Shown piece by piece: positions 9,390-19,364 of a stretch of DNA of 64,000 bases. Under the pieces are notes generated by a model, which was not told the DNA's origin, ran no database searches, and saw only the letters and a list, made by a program, of their open reading frames with translations. Each line of letters opens with the position of its first letter. Position 1 is the first letter of the stretch. This DNA is from Proteles cristata cristata (lineage: Eukaryota; Chordata; Mammalia; Carnivora; Hyaenidae), in contig JAESUZ010002553.1 of assembly GCA_017311185.1 (NCBI GenBank), positions 1-64,000 of the forward strand. Reading direction: 5' to 3'. A program made the translations under genes and the position numbers.

Positions 9390-12300
9390 CTATACGTGCA
9401 CACATATGATATTTGTCTTTCTCTGCTGACTTATTTCGCTCAGCATAACACCCTCAAGGTCCATCCATGTTGCTACACATGGCCAGATTTCATTGTTTCT
9501 CATTGCCATGTAGTATTCCATGGTATAGATAAACCACATCTTCTTGATCCATTCGTCCCTTGATGGACACTTAGGCTCTTTCCATGTTTTAGCTATTGTG
9601 GAGAGTGCTGCTATGAACATTGGGGTACATGTGCTCCTATGCCTCAGCATTTCTGTATCCCTTGGGTAAATTCCTAACAGTGCTATTGCTGGGTCATAGG
9701 GGAGTTCTATTGTTAGTTTCCTGAGGAACCTCCACACTGTTTTCCAGGGGGCTGTACCAGTTTACATTCCCACCAACAGTGTAGGAGGGTGCCCGTTTCT
9801 CCACATCCTCGCCAGCATCTAGAGTTCTCTGATTGGCTCATTTTGGCCACTCTGACTGACGTGAGGTGGTATCTCAGTGTGGTTTTGATTTGTATTTCCC
9901 TGATGAGGAGGGATGCTGAGCATCGTTTCATGTGTCTGTTGGCCATCTGGATGTCCTCTTTGGAGAAGTGTCTGTTCATATCTTCTGCCCATTTCTTCAC
10001 TGGGTTGTTTGCTTTTCGGGCGTGTAGTTTGGTGAGTTCCTTGCAGATTCTGGATATCAACCCTTTATCTGATATGTCATTTGCAACTATCTTTTCCCAT
10101 TCCGTTGGTTGCCTAGTAATTTTCTGGGTTGTTTCCTTGGCTGTGCAGAAGCTTTTAATCTTGATGAGGTCCCAACAGTTTATTTTTGCTCTTGATTCCC
10201 TTGCTTTTGGGGATGTGTCAAGTAAGAAGTTGCTGCGGTGGAAGTCAAGGAGGTTGTTTCCTGCTTTCTCCTCTAGGGTGTTGATAGTTTCCTGTCTCAC
10301 GTTCAGGTCCTTTATCCATTTTGAGTTTATTTTTGTGCATGGTTTGAGAAAATGATCTAGTTTCATTCTTCTGCATGTTGCTGTCCAGTTCTCCCAACAC
10401 CATCTGTTAAAAAAGGCTGTCTTTTTTCCATCGGATATTCTTTCCTGCTTTGTCAAAGATTAGTTGGCTGTATACTTTTGGGTCCACTTCTGAGTTCTCA
10501 ATTCTGTTCCATTGGTCTATGGGTCTGTTTTTGTGCCAATACCATACTGTCTTGATGATGACAGCTTTATAGTAGAGGCTAAAGTCTGGGATGGTGATCC
10601 CTCCCGTTTTGGTTTTATTTTTCAGGATTACTTTGGCTATTCGGGGTCTTTTCTGGTTCCATACAAATTTTTGGATAGTTTGTTCTAGTTTTGAGAAGTA
10701 TGCTGGTGCAATTTTGATTGGAATTGCATTGAATGTGTAGAGTGCCTTAGGTAGTAATGACATCTTAACTATATTTATTCTTCCTATCCATGAGCATGGA
10801 ATGTTTTCCATTTCTTTGTGTCTTCTTCAATTTCCTTCATAAGTTTTCTATAGTTTTCATCATACAGATCTCTTGTATCCTTGGTTAGGTTTATTCTGAG
10901 GTATTTTATGGTTTTTTTGTGCAATTGTGAATGGGATCAGTTTCTTGATTTCTCTTTCTGTTGCTTCATTGTTGGTGTATAAAAATGCAACCGATTTCTG
11001 TACGTTGATCTTGTACCCTGCAACTGGGCTGAATTCTTGGATCAGTTCTGGTAGGCTTCTGGTGGAGTCTGTCGGGTTTTCTATGTAGAGTATCATGTCA
11101 TCTGCGAAGAGTGAAAGTTGACTTCCTCTTTGCCAATTCTGATGCCTTTGATTTCCTTTTGTTGTCTTATGGCTGATGCTAGGACTTCCAGCACTATGTT
11201 AAACAGCAGTGGTGAGAGTGGGCATCCCTGTCGTGTTCCTGATCTCAGGGGGAAAGCTCTGAGTTTTTTCCCGTTGAGGATGATGTTAGCTGAAGGCTTC
11301 TCATAGATGGCTTTGATGATGTTTAAGTAGGTTCCTTCTATCCCAACTTTCTCCAGGGTCTTTATTAAGAAGGGATGCTGTATTTTGTCAAATGCTTTTT
11401 CTGCATCTATTGACAGGATCATATGGTTTTGATCTTTTCTTTTATTGATATGATGTATCACATTGATTGATTTGCGAATGTTGAACCAGCCCTGTAACCC
11501 AGGAATGAATCCCACTTGATCTTGGTGGATGATTCTTTTTATATGTTGCTGGATTCGATTTGCAAGGATCTTGTTGAGATTTTTTGCATCCTTATTCATC
11601 AAGGATATTGGCCTGTAGTTCTCTTTTTTTGCTGGATCTCTGTCTGGCTTGGGAATCAGAGTGATGTTGGCTTCATAAAATGAGTCCGGGAGTTTTCCTT
11701 CGCTTTCTATTTTTTGGAATAGCTTGAGAAGAATTGGGATTAATTCTGCTTTAAATGTCTGGTAGAATTCCCCAGGGAAGCCATCAGGTCCAGGGCTCTT
11801 ATTTGTTGGGAGATTTTTGATCACTGATTCAATTTCTTCACTGGTTATGGGTCTGTTCAGGTTTTCTATTTCTTCCCGTGTGAATTTTGGTAGTGAGTGT
11901 GTGTTTAGGAATTTGTCCATTTCTTCTAAGTTATCCAATTTGTTGGTATATAATTTTTCATAGTATTCCCTGATAATTGCTTGTATTTCTGAGGGGTTGG
12001 TTGTAATAAGTCCATTTTCATTCATAATTTTGTCTATTTGGGTGCTCTCTCTTTTCTTTTGGATAAGTCTGGCTAGAGGGTTGTCAATTTTGTTTACTTT
12101 TTCAAAAACCAACTCTTGGTTTCATTGATCTGTTCAATTGTTTCCTTGGTCTCTATGTTGTTTATTTCTGCTCTAATTTTTACTATTTCTCTTCTTCTAC
12201 TGGGTTTAGGGCGTTCTTGTTGCTCTGCCTCTAGTTCCTTAGGTGAGCTGTTAGATTTTGGACTTGCGCTTTTTCTAATCTCTTGAAATAGGCCTGGAGA

Positions 12301-13225
12301 GCAATGTACTTTCCTCTTAGGACTGCCTTTGCCGCATCCCATAGATTTTGAATTGTTGTGTTTTTCATTTTCATTTGTTTGCATATATTTTTTAATTTCA
12401 TCTCTAATTGCCTGATTGGCCCATTCATTCTTTAGAAGGGTGTTCTTTAACCTCCATGTTTTTGGAAGTTTTCCAGACTTTTTCCTGTAATTGATTTCAA
12501 GTTTCAAAGCATTGTGATCTGACAGTGTGCATGGTATGATCTCTATTCTTTTATATTTATTGAGGGCTGCTTTATTTCCCAGTATGTGATCTATCTTGGA
12601 GAATGTGCCATGCGCACTTGAGAAGAAAGTAAATTCCCTGGCCTCAGGATGTAAAGTTCTAAATATATCCGTCAGGTCCATCTGGTCCAGTGTGTCTTTC
12701 AAGTCCACTATTTCTTTAGTGATTTTCTGTCTGGTTGACCTATCCATTGCTGTAAGCGGAGTATTAAAGTCCCCTGCTAGTAGCACATTCTTATCTATAA
12801 TTATGCTTGTTTCTGCTTGTGATTAATTGTTTTAGATATTTAGGTGCTCCCATATTCGGTGCGTAGACATTTATGATTGTTAGTTCTTCCTGATGGATGG
12901 ACCCTGTAATTATTATGTAGTGCCCTTCTTCATCTCTTGTGATTGTCTTTAATTTAAAGTCCAGTTTGTCTGATATAAGTATCGCTACTCCGGCTTTCTT
13001 TTGATTTCCTGTAGCATGATATATATTTCTCCATCCCCTTACTTTTAATCTGAAGGTATCTTCCAGTCTAAAATGAGTTTCTTGTAGACAGCATATAGAT
13101 GGATTTTGTTTTTTAATCCATTCTGCTACCCTATGTCTTTTGATTGGAGCATTCAGCCCATTTACATTCAGTGTTATTATTGAAATATATGGGTTTAGAG
13201 TCTTTGTATCTTTTGTAGGGTTCAT
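9390..13225 (-). pseudogene. L1 ORF2 (endonuclease / reverse transcriptase), frameshifted
   Basis: Nicks target DNA and reverse-transcribes L1 RNA in intact elements. Its usual length of about 1,275 codons fits this span. On the minus strand, the endonuclease starts at 13225 with LNVNGLN and CLQETH, then shifts frame near 12790. The AGDFN and SDH endonuclease motifs are in the second frame (12094-12786). The linker between about 12450 and 12100 changes frame again. The reverse transcriptase (11093-12112) shows [11 protein letters not shown] and [15 protein letters not shown] one-base change near 11120 puts the catalytic FADD box (about 11085-11096) into another frame. Further shifts occur near 10900-10810, 10430 and 9735, the last just after the cysteine-rich [14 protein letters not shown] segment. 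At least six disruptions mean no functional protein. Confidence 0.92.
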
Positions 13226-13271
13226 GTTTGTGGTGGTGTCTCTGGGATCTTTGTTCCTTGCAACCTTTCCT

Positions 13272-14165
13272 TCAGAGCATCCCCCTCAGGATTTCTTGTA
13301 GGGCTGGCTTCGTGGTGACAAATTCTTTCAATTTCTGTTTATTTGGAAAGGTTTTTATCTCTCCTTCTATTTTGAATGACAGCCTTGCTGGATAGAGGAT
13401 TCTTGGCTGCATATTTTTACTGTTCATCACATTGAAGATCTCTTGCCATTCCTTTCTGGCCTGCCACGTTTCAGTAGATAGGTCTGTCACCACTCTGATA
13501 GGTTTCCCTTTGTATGTGAGGGCCCTTTTCTCCCTAGCTGCTTTCAAAATTCTCTCTTTGTCCTTGTATTTTGCCATTTTTATGATGATATGTCGTGCAG
13601 AAGATTGATTCAAGTTACGTCTGAGGGGAGTCCTCTGAGCCTCTTGTATTTCCACATTTACTTCCTTCCCCAGGTCGGGGAAGTTCTCTGCTATAATTTG
13701 TTCCAGGACTCCTTCAGCACCTTTCCCTCTCTCTTCCTCTTCTGGGATTCCTATGATACGGATATTGTTGCGTTTGACTGTATCGCTGAGCTCTCGAATT
13801 CTTCTTTCCTGTTCCTGGATCAGTGTGTCTCTTTTTTTGTCAGCTTCTTGTTTTTCTATAATGGTGTCTTCTAAATCACTTATTCTCCTTTCTTCCTCTT
13901 CAATCCGTGCATTGGAGGCCTCTAATTTATTATGTATCTCATTTATCGCATTTTTTAATTCTTCATGCCTATTTTTATTTTCCATTCTGTCTGTAGCCAT
14001 AGTTTCTTTGATGTCCCCTATGTTTTTTTCAAGCCCTGCTATTAATTTTACCATTATTATTCTAAAATCTTGTTCACTTATGCTGCTGATATCTGTTTTG
14101 AGCAGTTCATTAGCTGTCATTTCTTCTTGGAGTTTCTTTGGAGGAGAGCTCTTTCGTTTCATCAT
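13272..14165 (-). CDS. L1 ORF1 protein (RNA-binding chaperone), apparently intact
   Basis: A 297-codon frame encoding the L1 ORF1 protein, a trimeric single-stranded RNA-binding chaperone of the L1 ribonucleoprotein. Visible layout: a basic N terminus (residues 1-20); a heptad-rich coiled coil, about 40-132, with many E/K/R/I/L residues; an RRM, about 134-225, starting at NNIRIIGIPEE and including ARHIIIKMAKYKDKERIL; and a C-terminal domain, about 226-285, with ARKEWQEIF and LYPARLSFKIEGEIKTF. It ends ALQEILRGML then stop. It is shorter than human ORF1p (338), mainly in the coiled coil. The stop lies 46 bp before ORF2, as in other L1s. It could be translated only if the L1 promoter is active. 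ORF2 is broken, so retrotransposition in cis is not expected. Confidence 0.85.
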   Translation of the reverse strand: MMKRKSSPPKKLQEEMTANELLKTDISSISEQDFRIIMVKLIAGLEKNIGDIKETMATDRMENKNRHEELKNAINEIHNKLEASNARIEEEERRISDLEDTIIEKQEADKKRDTLIQEQERRIRELSDTVKRNNIRIIGIPEEEERGKGAEGVLEQIIAENFPDLGKEVNVEIQEAQRTPLRRNLNQSSARHIIIKMAKYKDKERILKAAREKRALTYKGKPIRVVTDLSTETWQARKEWQEIFNVMNSKNMQPRILYPARLSFKIEGEIKTFPNKQKLKEFVTTKPALQEILRGML

Positions 14166-16084
14166 TTTAGTTAGCTTTCCGGCTCTTGTTGGTTTTAGAG
14201 ACCTGTTATGCTCTCTGTTTCTATGAGCACTGCTATATCCAAGAAGACTCTTTGACTTTCCAGGGACTATCCTTTCAGAGATTGTTTTTTGAATGGTATC
14301 CCTCGGTCCCTCTTGTTGGGACCTTAGTTATTTTATTTTCCTATTCATAGTGATATTTGTGACTCTTCACCTTGTGTACTCTAGCTTATTTCTTGAGGTA
14401 GCCCTGGAAAAGAAAACAGACAGACAAACACACAGAGAGCAGGAGTACACAAACGCACAGGCTGATTCAACTAACATGCAAAGCGAGAGGGAAAACGAAA
14501 AAGTTAATAGAAAAGACGGATGAGGGAGGGCGAATAATAGGGAGCATAAAATACATAAAAGGGTCAAAAAGAGGAAAAGAAAAGTAAAAAAGAAGAAAAC
14601 GGATGGACAAAGAACGGTTTAAAGCATATACCTGGATTTCCCAGGTACAGTTATATAGCCATGTGTATGCAGTGCTGGTTGAAGAGCATAGAGAAAAAGA
14701 GAGAAGGCAGGGCGAGACGAGGCAGATTTGGAAATAGAATGAACAGGCAGAAGGGATAAGAAGCTTTTTTCAAAGAGGTAAAGGGTAGAATATGGTTGGA
14801 TAGGTGAGAGAAGGATGCTGGAATTATCCAGAGAAACTATATAGTCTAATTAGTCCTGAGAGAAATAGCTGAAAAATTCGGTAGGTGTAGAATTTACATT
14901 TACAGAATGGACTTGTTGTGATTGTTTAAGCAAGCTGGCGACTAGAGTTAATCAGGTCAGTGTTTTGGGGAAAAAAAGCGAGAAAAGAGAAAGAAGAAGA
15001 AAAAAAGAGAAAAGAAAGGGAAAAAAAAGAAAGAAGAAAAAAAAGGAAAAAAAAAAAAAAGGAAAAAGAAAAAAAAAGGGAAAAGAGAAAAAAAAAAAGG
15101 GAGGAGGGCACCTCTCAGGCAGGGATGGGCGTGGCGTGATCCGATGCCTCAGGTGGGCGTTCTGCCTTGGCGATTGTGGGGAGGAGAGTGACGGTGCTCC
15201 AGTCCCTACTTGAACCCCGCGCTGCAGCTCGCTTTTTTTTTTGGCGTGTCAACTCCCCGTTCCGGGGACGCAGCCGAAGTTGGTTGCACTCTTCAACCCA
15301 GGCCAGTTCCAATCTCCAAATCCCAGTCCGCGCCCCGCTGAAGTTGCCTTAGACACAGCTTCCCAGACAACCCCGTCGGGCTATTCCAGGCCCCCTGCTG
15401 AGCTCTGGGGGCGGAGTCAGGATCGCTGCTTCCTTCTCTGGGTCGGGCTGGCGCGCATGCGCGGGGCTTGCCTGCCGGGTGCGCCGAGCCCGCTGGAGTG
15501 AGGAAAACCGGGTCTCTCTATGGCTCGTCACCTGAAACACGAACTCACAGGCAAATTTCCCAGTTTTTAGCTCTTTGCCTTCCCTCTCGAGTTCCAGCCA
15601 GCCAGGAGCGCAGACGCCCGGTGTCTGTGCGTCTCCTTCAGGGGTCCCAGCCGCCCCGGAGCTACAATGGCGGCAGGCGCCCCACCGCTCTGAAATCCAA
15701 CGTCCAGGAGCGGCACAAAGAAGCAGTTTGTGTGCTCAGCCTCCCCCAGGGCCAGTTGTCGCGAGGGGACCTGGTGTGCAGGTATTTGGCAAGTACGGTC
15801 TTTCTATGCACCAAGCGGAGGTTTTTCTGTCTCGGACTCTCTCCTTTTCCCCTCTCATTCCCCGTAGAGGGTAGAGGGGGATCGCCTCCCACCCTGGAGG
15901 CTCCGATCCCGGCCCGATTTTACCTTCGCCGGTTCGCACTCACGTTAGAAGGCTCTCTCAGTGGATTCTGCGTCCTTTTTCTCCCAGTCTCTCAAGTTTT
16001 GTAAGGTTTCCAATGGCTTCAGATCTTTTCTGTGTGATGAATGGGCACGAGTGCAAGTACGGAGCTCCGCCATCTTGCCCCCCC
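14166..16084 (-). promoter_or_regulatory. L1 5' UTR with internal promoter, CpG-rich
   Basis: This is the 1.9-kb untranslated leader upstream of ORF1. By L1 biology it should contain the internal RNA polymerase II promoter that starts at the 5' end (16084), and in primate L1 also an antisense promoter. The distal half (about 15195-15960) is GC- and CpG-rich, unlike the surrounding AT-rich intron. A nearly pure + strand purine run occupies about 14965-15108 (AAAG/GAAA repeats). The 5' end carries the complement of GGCAAGATGGCGGAGC, a likely YY1-type site by analogy with human L1. Whether this cat leader is active is not visible here. Confidence 0.75.
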
Positions 16085-16418
16085 TCCAGGTCACCCTATT
16101 TTGTAATGCAAAGGTCAATCATGTTTAAACTAACATTTCGTTTTTGCCCGGATCTTAGGCTGGTAGCCTCTCCTCTGTTGCCATAATCAGTGGAAGTGAG
16201 GACTAAATTTACCCACGTATCCTGGGAGACTTTTACTGTGATATGAGAAGTATATCCGGATCAATAGTAGTGTTGGCTTCTTAAGTTTTGGGGGCCTCGG
16301 GAATAAACATTTTCATTCATAAGGTGGAGATCTATCATGAAAGCCCAAGCTGCTATTTGAAAAGAATAGGTAATGACTATAAATTCAAATGTAGAACACA
16401 TGTGTATTCTACAGGAGG
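16085..16418. other. intron between L1 and an L1 tail fragment
   Basis: Unique-looking sequence with no recognised repeat or gene. Confidence 0.4.
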
Positions 16419-16576
16419 GTTAGAAGTATGGGTGATGGGCATTGAGGAGGGCACTTGTTGGGATGAGCCCTGGGTGTTGTATGGAAGTGATGAACCACGA
16501 GAATCTACCCCCAAAACCAAGAGCGCGCTGTACACACTGTATGTTAGCCAATTCGACAATAAATTACAATTATATC
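16419..16576 (+). mobile_element. 5'-truncated L1 3' end
   Basis: L1 3' UTR piece with GGGTGATGGGCATTGAGGAG, GGATGAGCCCTGGGTGTTGT and a terminal CAATAAATTACAAT. It differs from the young copy at 192 by an extra segment (GAACCACGAGAATCTACCCC), so it belongs to another 3' UTR subfamily. A SINE follows immediately. Confidence 0.8.
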
Positions 16577-16579
16577 ACT

Positions 16580-16790
16580 GGGGCGCCTGGGTGGCTCAGT
16601 CGGTTGAGCGTGACTTCGGCATAGGTCACCATCTCACAGTTTGTGAGTTCAAGCCCCATGTCAGGCTCTGTGCTGACAGCTGGGAGCCTGGAGCCCGTTT
16701 TGGATTCTGTGTCTCCCTCTCTCTCTGTCCCTCCCTGACTCATGCTTTATCTCTCTCAAAAATAATTAAATGTTAATTTTTTAAAATTAC
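16580..16790 (+). mobile_element. SINEC_Fc-type SINE
   Basis: Forward copy inserted at the tail of the L1 fragment. The head is canonical but carries a 3-bp deletion in GAGCGT(CC)GACTTC and a CACC variant before the B box. The tail is A/T-rich. No clear target-site duplication was found. Confidence 0.85.
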
Positions 16791-17351
16791 ATCATAAAAA
16801 GTATATGCAAAAGGGAAGCTCCGTTATTTCTATTCATTCATTCATTCTCTAAGCATTTATTGACTATCTACTATATGCCAAGCATTGTTAGAAGTTCTAT
16901 AGTAATTTTTTAAAAGGCCCCATGCATGGTCTGTCCTTGTAGAAGGAAGAATCTAGTGAGGGGGTGGAGCATTTCCTTCGATGTCCTGTTCTCTCCAAGT
17001 TGGATGGGGTGCAGTACACCCAGCTTGTAGTCCTATTTGAAGAAGATCTAGGCTCTTTGGGTCTGGCTTGGGGGATGGAAGGAACAGACGTCACAGACAT
17101 TTGGTCCTGGTGCCCTTGAGGGCAGTGGGCAGCTGTGTGTGAGGCCTGGATTGAGGGGTTCCGAGGATGCAGGACTTTGGGTACAAACTGGGCAAGTCCC
17201 TTCTTGGTCACTGGATGCATGACTGCATGCCTGTTGGGGAGGCACTTCCTCTGTCTCCCTATGGGCATCTTCTCTTGTCCCTGCTCTCCCTGGCTGGGAT
17301 GGAGAGATAGGCGCCATGTTTTTGATTTCCATTAAAATTCCTCCACCTGAG

Positions 17352-17387
<36 letters not shown>

Positions 17388-18280
17388 TGGAGTTCACAGG
17401 AAGTGTGATTTTATGGCTTACAGCCCACATCCCACAAACACACAGACTTGCACTGGACTCCTGTACCTGCTCAGGTGACCTCGTCCCTGTGCTGATGGAC
17501 TCTGCAGCCTTTGGTCATGTTATCCAGTTCCTTCCTCTTCTCTTCTCGACCCCTTCCTCTCCTCCGTCTTCTTCCCTCCCCCACGCCCAAATTCTCTTTC
17601 ATCCTTGACTTTGGTTACATTACCCCTCAGTTGCCTCTTTCTGCCCTATCACTGTGGACCTCCACTCCCCCCAAAGTTTTGTTTATTGAGGTACTTTCCT
17701 GTGCCAAGTCAGTTCCTGCCCCCATGGGTAATGATGCTGTTTCCGAGGCCAGGCTCTTGGGCACCCTGAGCTGTTGCCCAGTGGACTCCTTTGTGAGAGG
17801 TGTGGTATTGCTCCCCTGGCACGTCGCACCAGACCGCTGGGTCTCAGAAGAGACTCAAACCTCTGAAAATCTCTCTGATTTGAGACAGGATTGAAAAAAG
17901 TTTTCCAGGTTGGGAAAATATTAAATACCGATGTTAACAATGAGGGCTAGGGAGCAAGACTCCAAATGATGGCATACTCTAATACTAAAATATGCAGCAT
18001 ATCACAGAACTAGTGTCAGTCTTAGAAATGCTTCTTCTAGAGCATTCACCTGTGCCTATTGAGAGATTCCCCTTTAGAAACTCATTCCTATTTTTGTTGG
18101 TATGCCAATTTCTTTAGAAATTAATTTCATGGCCAGTTTTCTTGATACACATTTGGCCAGTGAGTGATGAAAACATCAAGAGAGCTGGTTAGACGATGAG
18201 ATAGTTAGCTGTCTCTGGGGCTGTTTGAGAACACCAGAGACTTCTAAAATTCAGACTTTGAGAATCTTCTCGTCCCAATC
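16791..18280. other. intron with a MIR/L2-like scrap and otherwise unrecognised sequence
   Basis: At about 16830-16890, ATTCATTCATTC...AAGCATTTATTGACTATCTACTATATGCCAAGCA resembles the 3' end of an old LINE/SINE (L2 or MIR family). A (GT)n run follows at 17354. The remaining roughly 1.1 kb shows no recognisable repeat, and the ORFs across it look like chance. Confidence 0.4.
17354..17386. repeat. (GT)16 dinucleotide microsatellite
   Basis: About 16 uninterrupted GT units, probably length-polymorphic. Confidence 0.97.
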
Positions 18281-18289
18281 CCCTCATTT

Positions 18290-18405
18290 TATGTTTGAGG
18301 AAAATAAAGGTCTGGAGAAGTGAGGATTGCATCCATTTTTATTGAACTGGGGTGAGACACAGCTGGGATTAGAGCACTGATTTCTCCTTAATCCAGGAGA
18401 TGGAG
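18290..18405 (-). mobile_element. MIR SINE fragment
   Basis: Antisense MIR core: CCCCTCATTTTATGTTTGAGG...AAATAAAGGTCTGGAGAAGTG (complement of the 'fraction of bases retained' core), then GGGATTAGAGCACTGATTTC. Ancient and diverged. Confidence 0.6.
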
Positions 18406-19217
18406 GTCTTCCCCACATCAGGCAATGGTGTGGATCCCTTTGTGGCTGTTGGTACACGTAGCCTTCCCCAACCTGCTCATGGCAGGTGCCATTCTGAGTG
18501 CTGTATCCACATGAACTGACTGAGTCATTATGATCACCCTCGTGGTAGATGTTTATCATCAGAATCTGCAATATGTAGAAGGCAAGGGCACTCACTGACT
18601 GTGCAGGCAGGTGGACTTGAAGGGTGGGCACTGAGTCCCACTGCCACCTGCCTGTAACCCAGACATCTAGCTCATGGACGTCCCCTCTGAAGGTTTTCCG
18701 GGTGCTCCTAAGGTGCCTGGGCAGGCTTGCGAGTCAGCACCCTTCCCTAAGCCACAGGAAGTGGGATAACTGTGTCCAAAACTGCTCTGCACCTGGCGTA
18801 AAAGATTACTTACGTGGAGTTATTTTAATTGTAAGATAGTCTTTAAGAATTCTCTGGAGAGGTTGCCTTTCTTGACTTTTTAAACTCTTCTTTATAGTCA
18901 GAAAATTCTTCCTTCGTCCTCAAAGGACACGGAGGGCAGTGTGTTATGATCGTAGCTCCTTTCAGAAGCTACTTTCCACTTCCAGGTGCATTTAAGGGGG
19001 CAGATGAGCTGTTTTTAGATATGCCCTCGCCCTTTAGAAAACAGTTAAGGGAATGAAACTTTTCAAGACATGAACTGCATGTTTCTTTAACTTATTTTCC
19101 AGTAACTATAGTTGATGCAACTATGATATGTAAGCAGCAATGTGTATATTTGAATGAGGCTGTCCCAGAATGAGCCCCTGCTGAAGTCTTACCAAGGGTC
19201 CTTTCCTTGTCTTCCAG
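18406..19217. other. non-repetitive intron immediately upstream of the DSCAM exon
   Basis: About 0.8 kb with no recognised transposon, ending in the splice acceptor. Lack of repeats next to an exon is expected where splicing signals are selected. The acceptor region is TCCTTTCCTTGTCTTCCAG, a good pyrimidine tract. Confidence 0.5.
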
Positions 19218-19364
19218 TTTTACGGGAGCCCTATACAGTCCGTGTGGAGGACCAGAAAACCATGAGAGGCAATGTTGCGGTCTTCAAGTGCATTATCCCC
19301 TCCTCGGTGGAGGCGTATGTCACCGTGATCTCATGGGAGAAAGACACCGTGTCACTCATCTCAG
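19218..19364 (+). CDS. DSCAM: DSCAM exon encoding the first half of Ig domain 2 (probable exon 3)
   Basis: DSCAM is a single-pass neuronal Ig/fibronectin-III adhesion receptor that acts at the cell surface in homophilic recognition, self-avoidance and netrin responses. The 147-bp exon encodes 48 complete codons plus split codons at both ends. The peptide includes [20 protein letters not shown] and [19 protein letters not shown]. The B-strand cysteine (FKC) is the 24th residue and the C-strand tryptophan (SWE) the 39th, which is the Ig-fold core of domain 2. From memory of human DSCAM this corresponds to residues about 121-169, with only conservative I/V changes; the paralogue DSCAML1 differs at several of these positions. 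Acceptor CAG ends at 19217 and donor GTAGGC starts at 19365. Both introns are phase 1, typical of Ig exons. The frame stays open into both introns, so the exon ends rest on the splice sites, not on stops. Confidence 0.95.

Larger units (their letters stand above)
9101..16084 (-). mobile_element. near-full-length L1 (carnivore L1), antisense to DSCAM
   Basis: A single element of about 6.9 kb in reverse orientation: 5' UTR (about 14166-16084), ORF1 (13272-14165), a 46-bp spacer, ORF2 (about 9390-13225), a 3' UTR of roughly 0.2 kb, and an A-rich tail seen as T-rich + strand at about 9142-9178 and 9109-9127. The 5' end is the expected L1 start (complement of GGGGCAAGATGGCGGAGCTC). The short motif TCCAGGT lies directly beside the 5' end (16085-16091) and at 9094-9100 beyond the tail. 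It may be a short target-site duplication, but 7 bp is weak. ORF2 frameshifts make it non-autonomous. Confidence 0.93.
1..19217 (+). other. DSCAM: DSCAM intron upstream of the recognised exon (probable intron 2, 3' part)
   Basis: Read as intron because the only host coding segment on this side is the exon that starts directly after it. The 3' end has a pyrimidine-rich run followed by CAG at 19215-19217. No segment coding for the first Ig domain or the signal peptide of DSCAM was found in any frame, so the 5' end of this intron lies outside the window. The content is dominated by transposable elements, including a near-full-length antisense L1. Very long early introns are known for this gene family; assigning it as intron 2 is an inference from which part of the protein the exon encodes. 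Confidence 0.75.

Noticed and set aside
9789..10355. 188-codon plus-strand frame antisense to L1 ORF2
   Set aside because: It is the complement of the reverse transcriptase/C-terminal region of L1. Hydrophobic composition arises from A-rich sense codons.
13753..14226. 157-codon plus-strand frame rich in S/F/L
   Set aside because: Antisense of the L1 ORF1 coiled coil; not a gene.
15241..15501. Overlapping + strand frames in the CpG-rich L1 5' UTR as host genes or a host CpG-island promoter
   Set aside because: The region lies inside the L1 leader, continuous with ORF1 and with the L1 5' end. It is not an independent host promoter as far as can be seen. The 178-codon frame is kept only as a finding.
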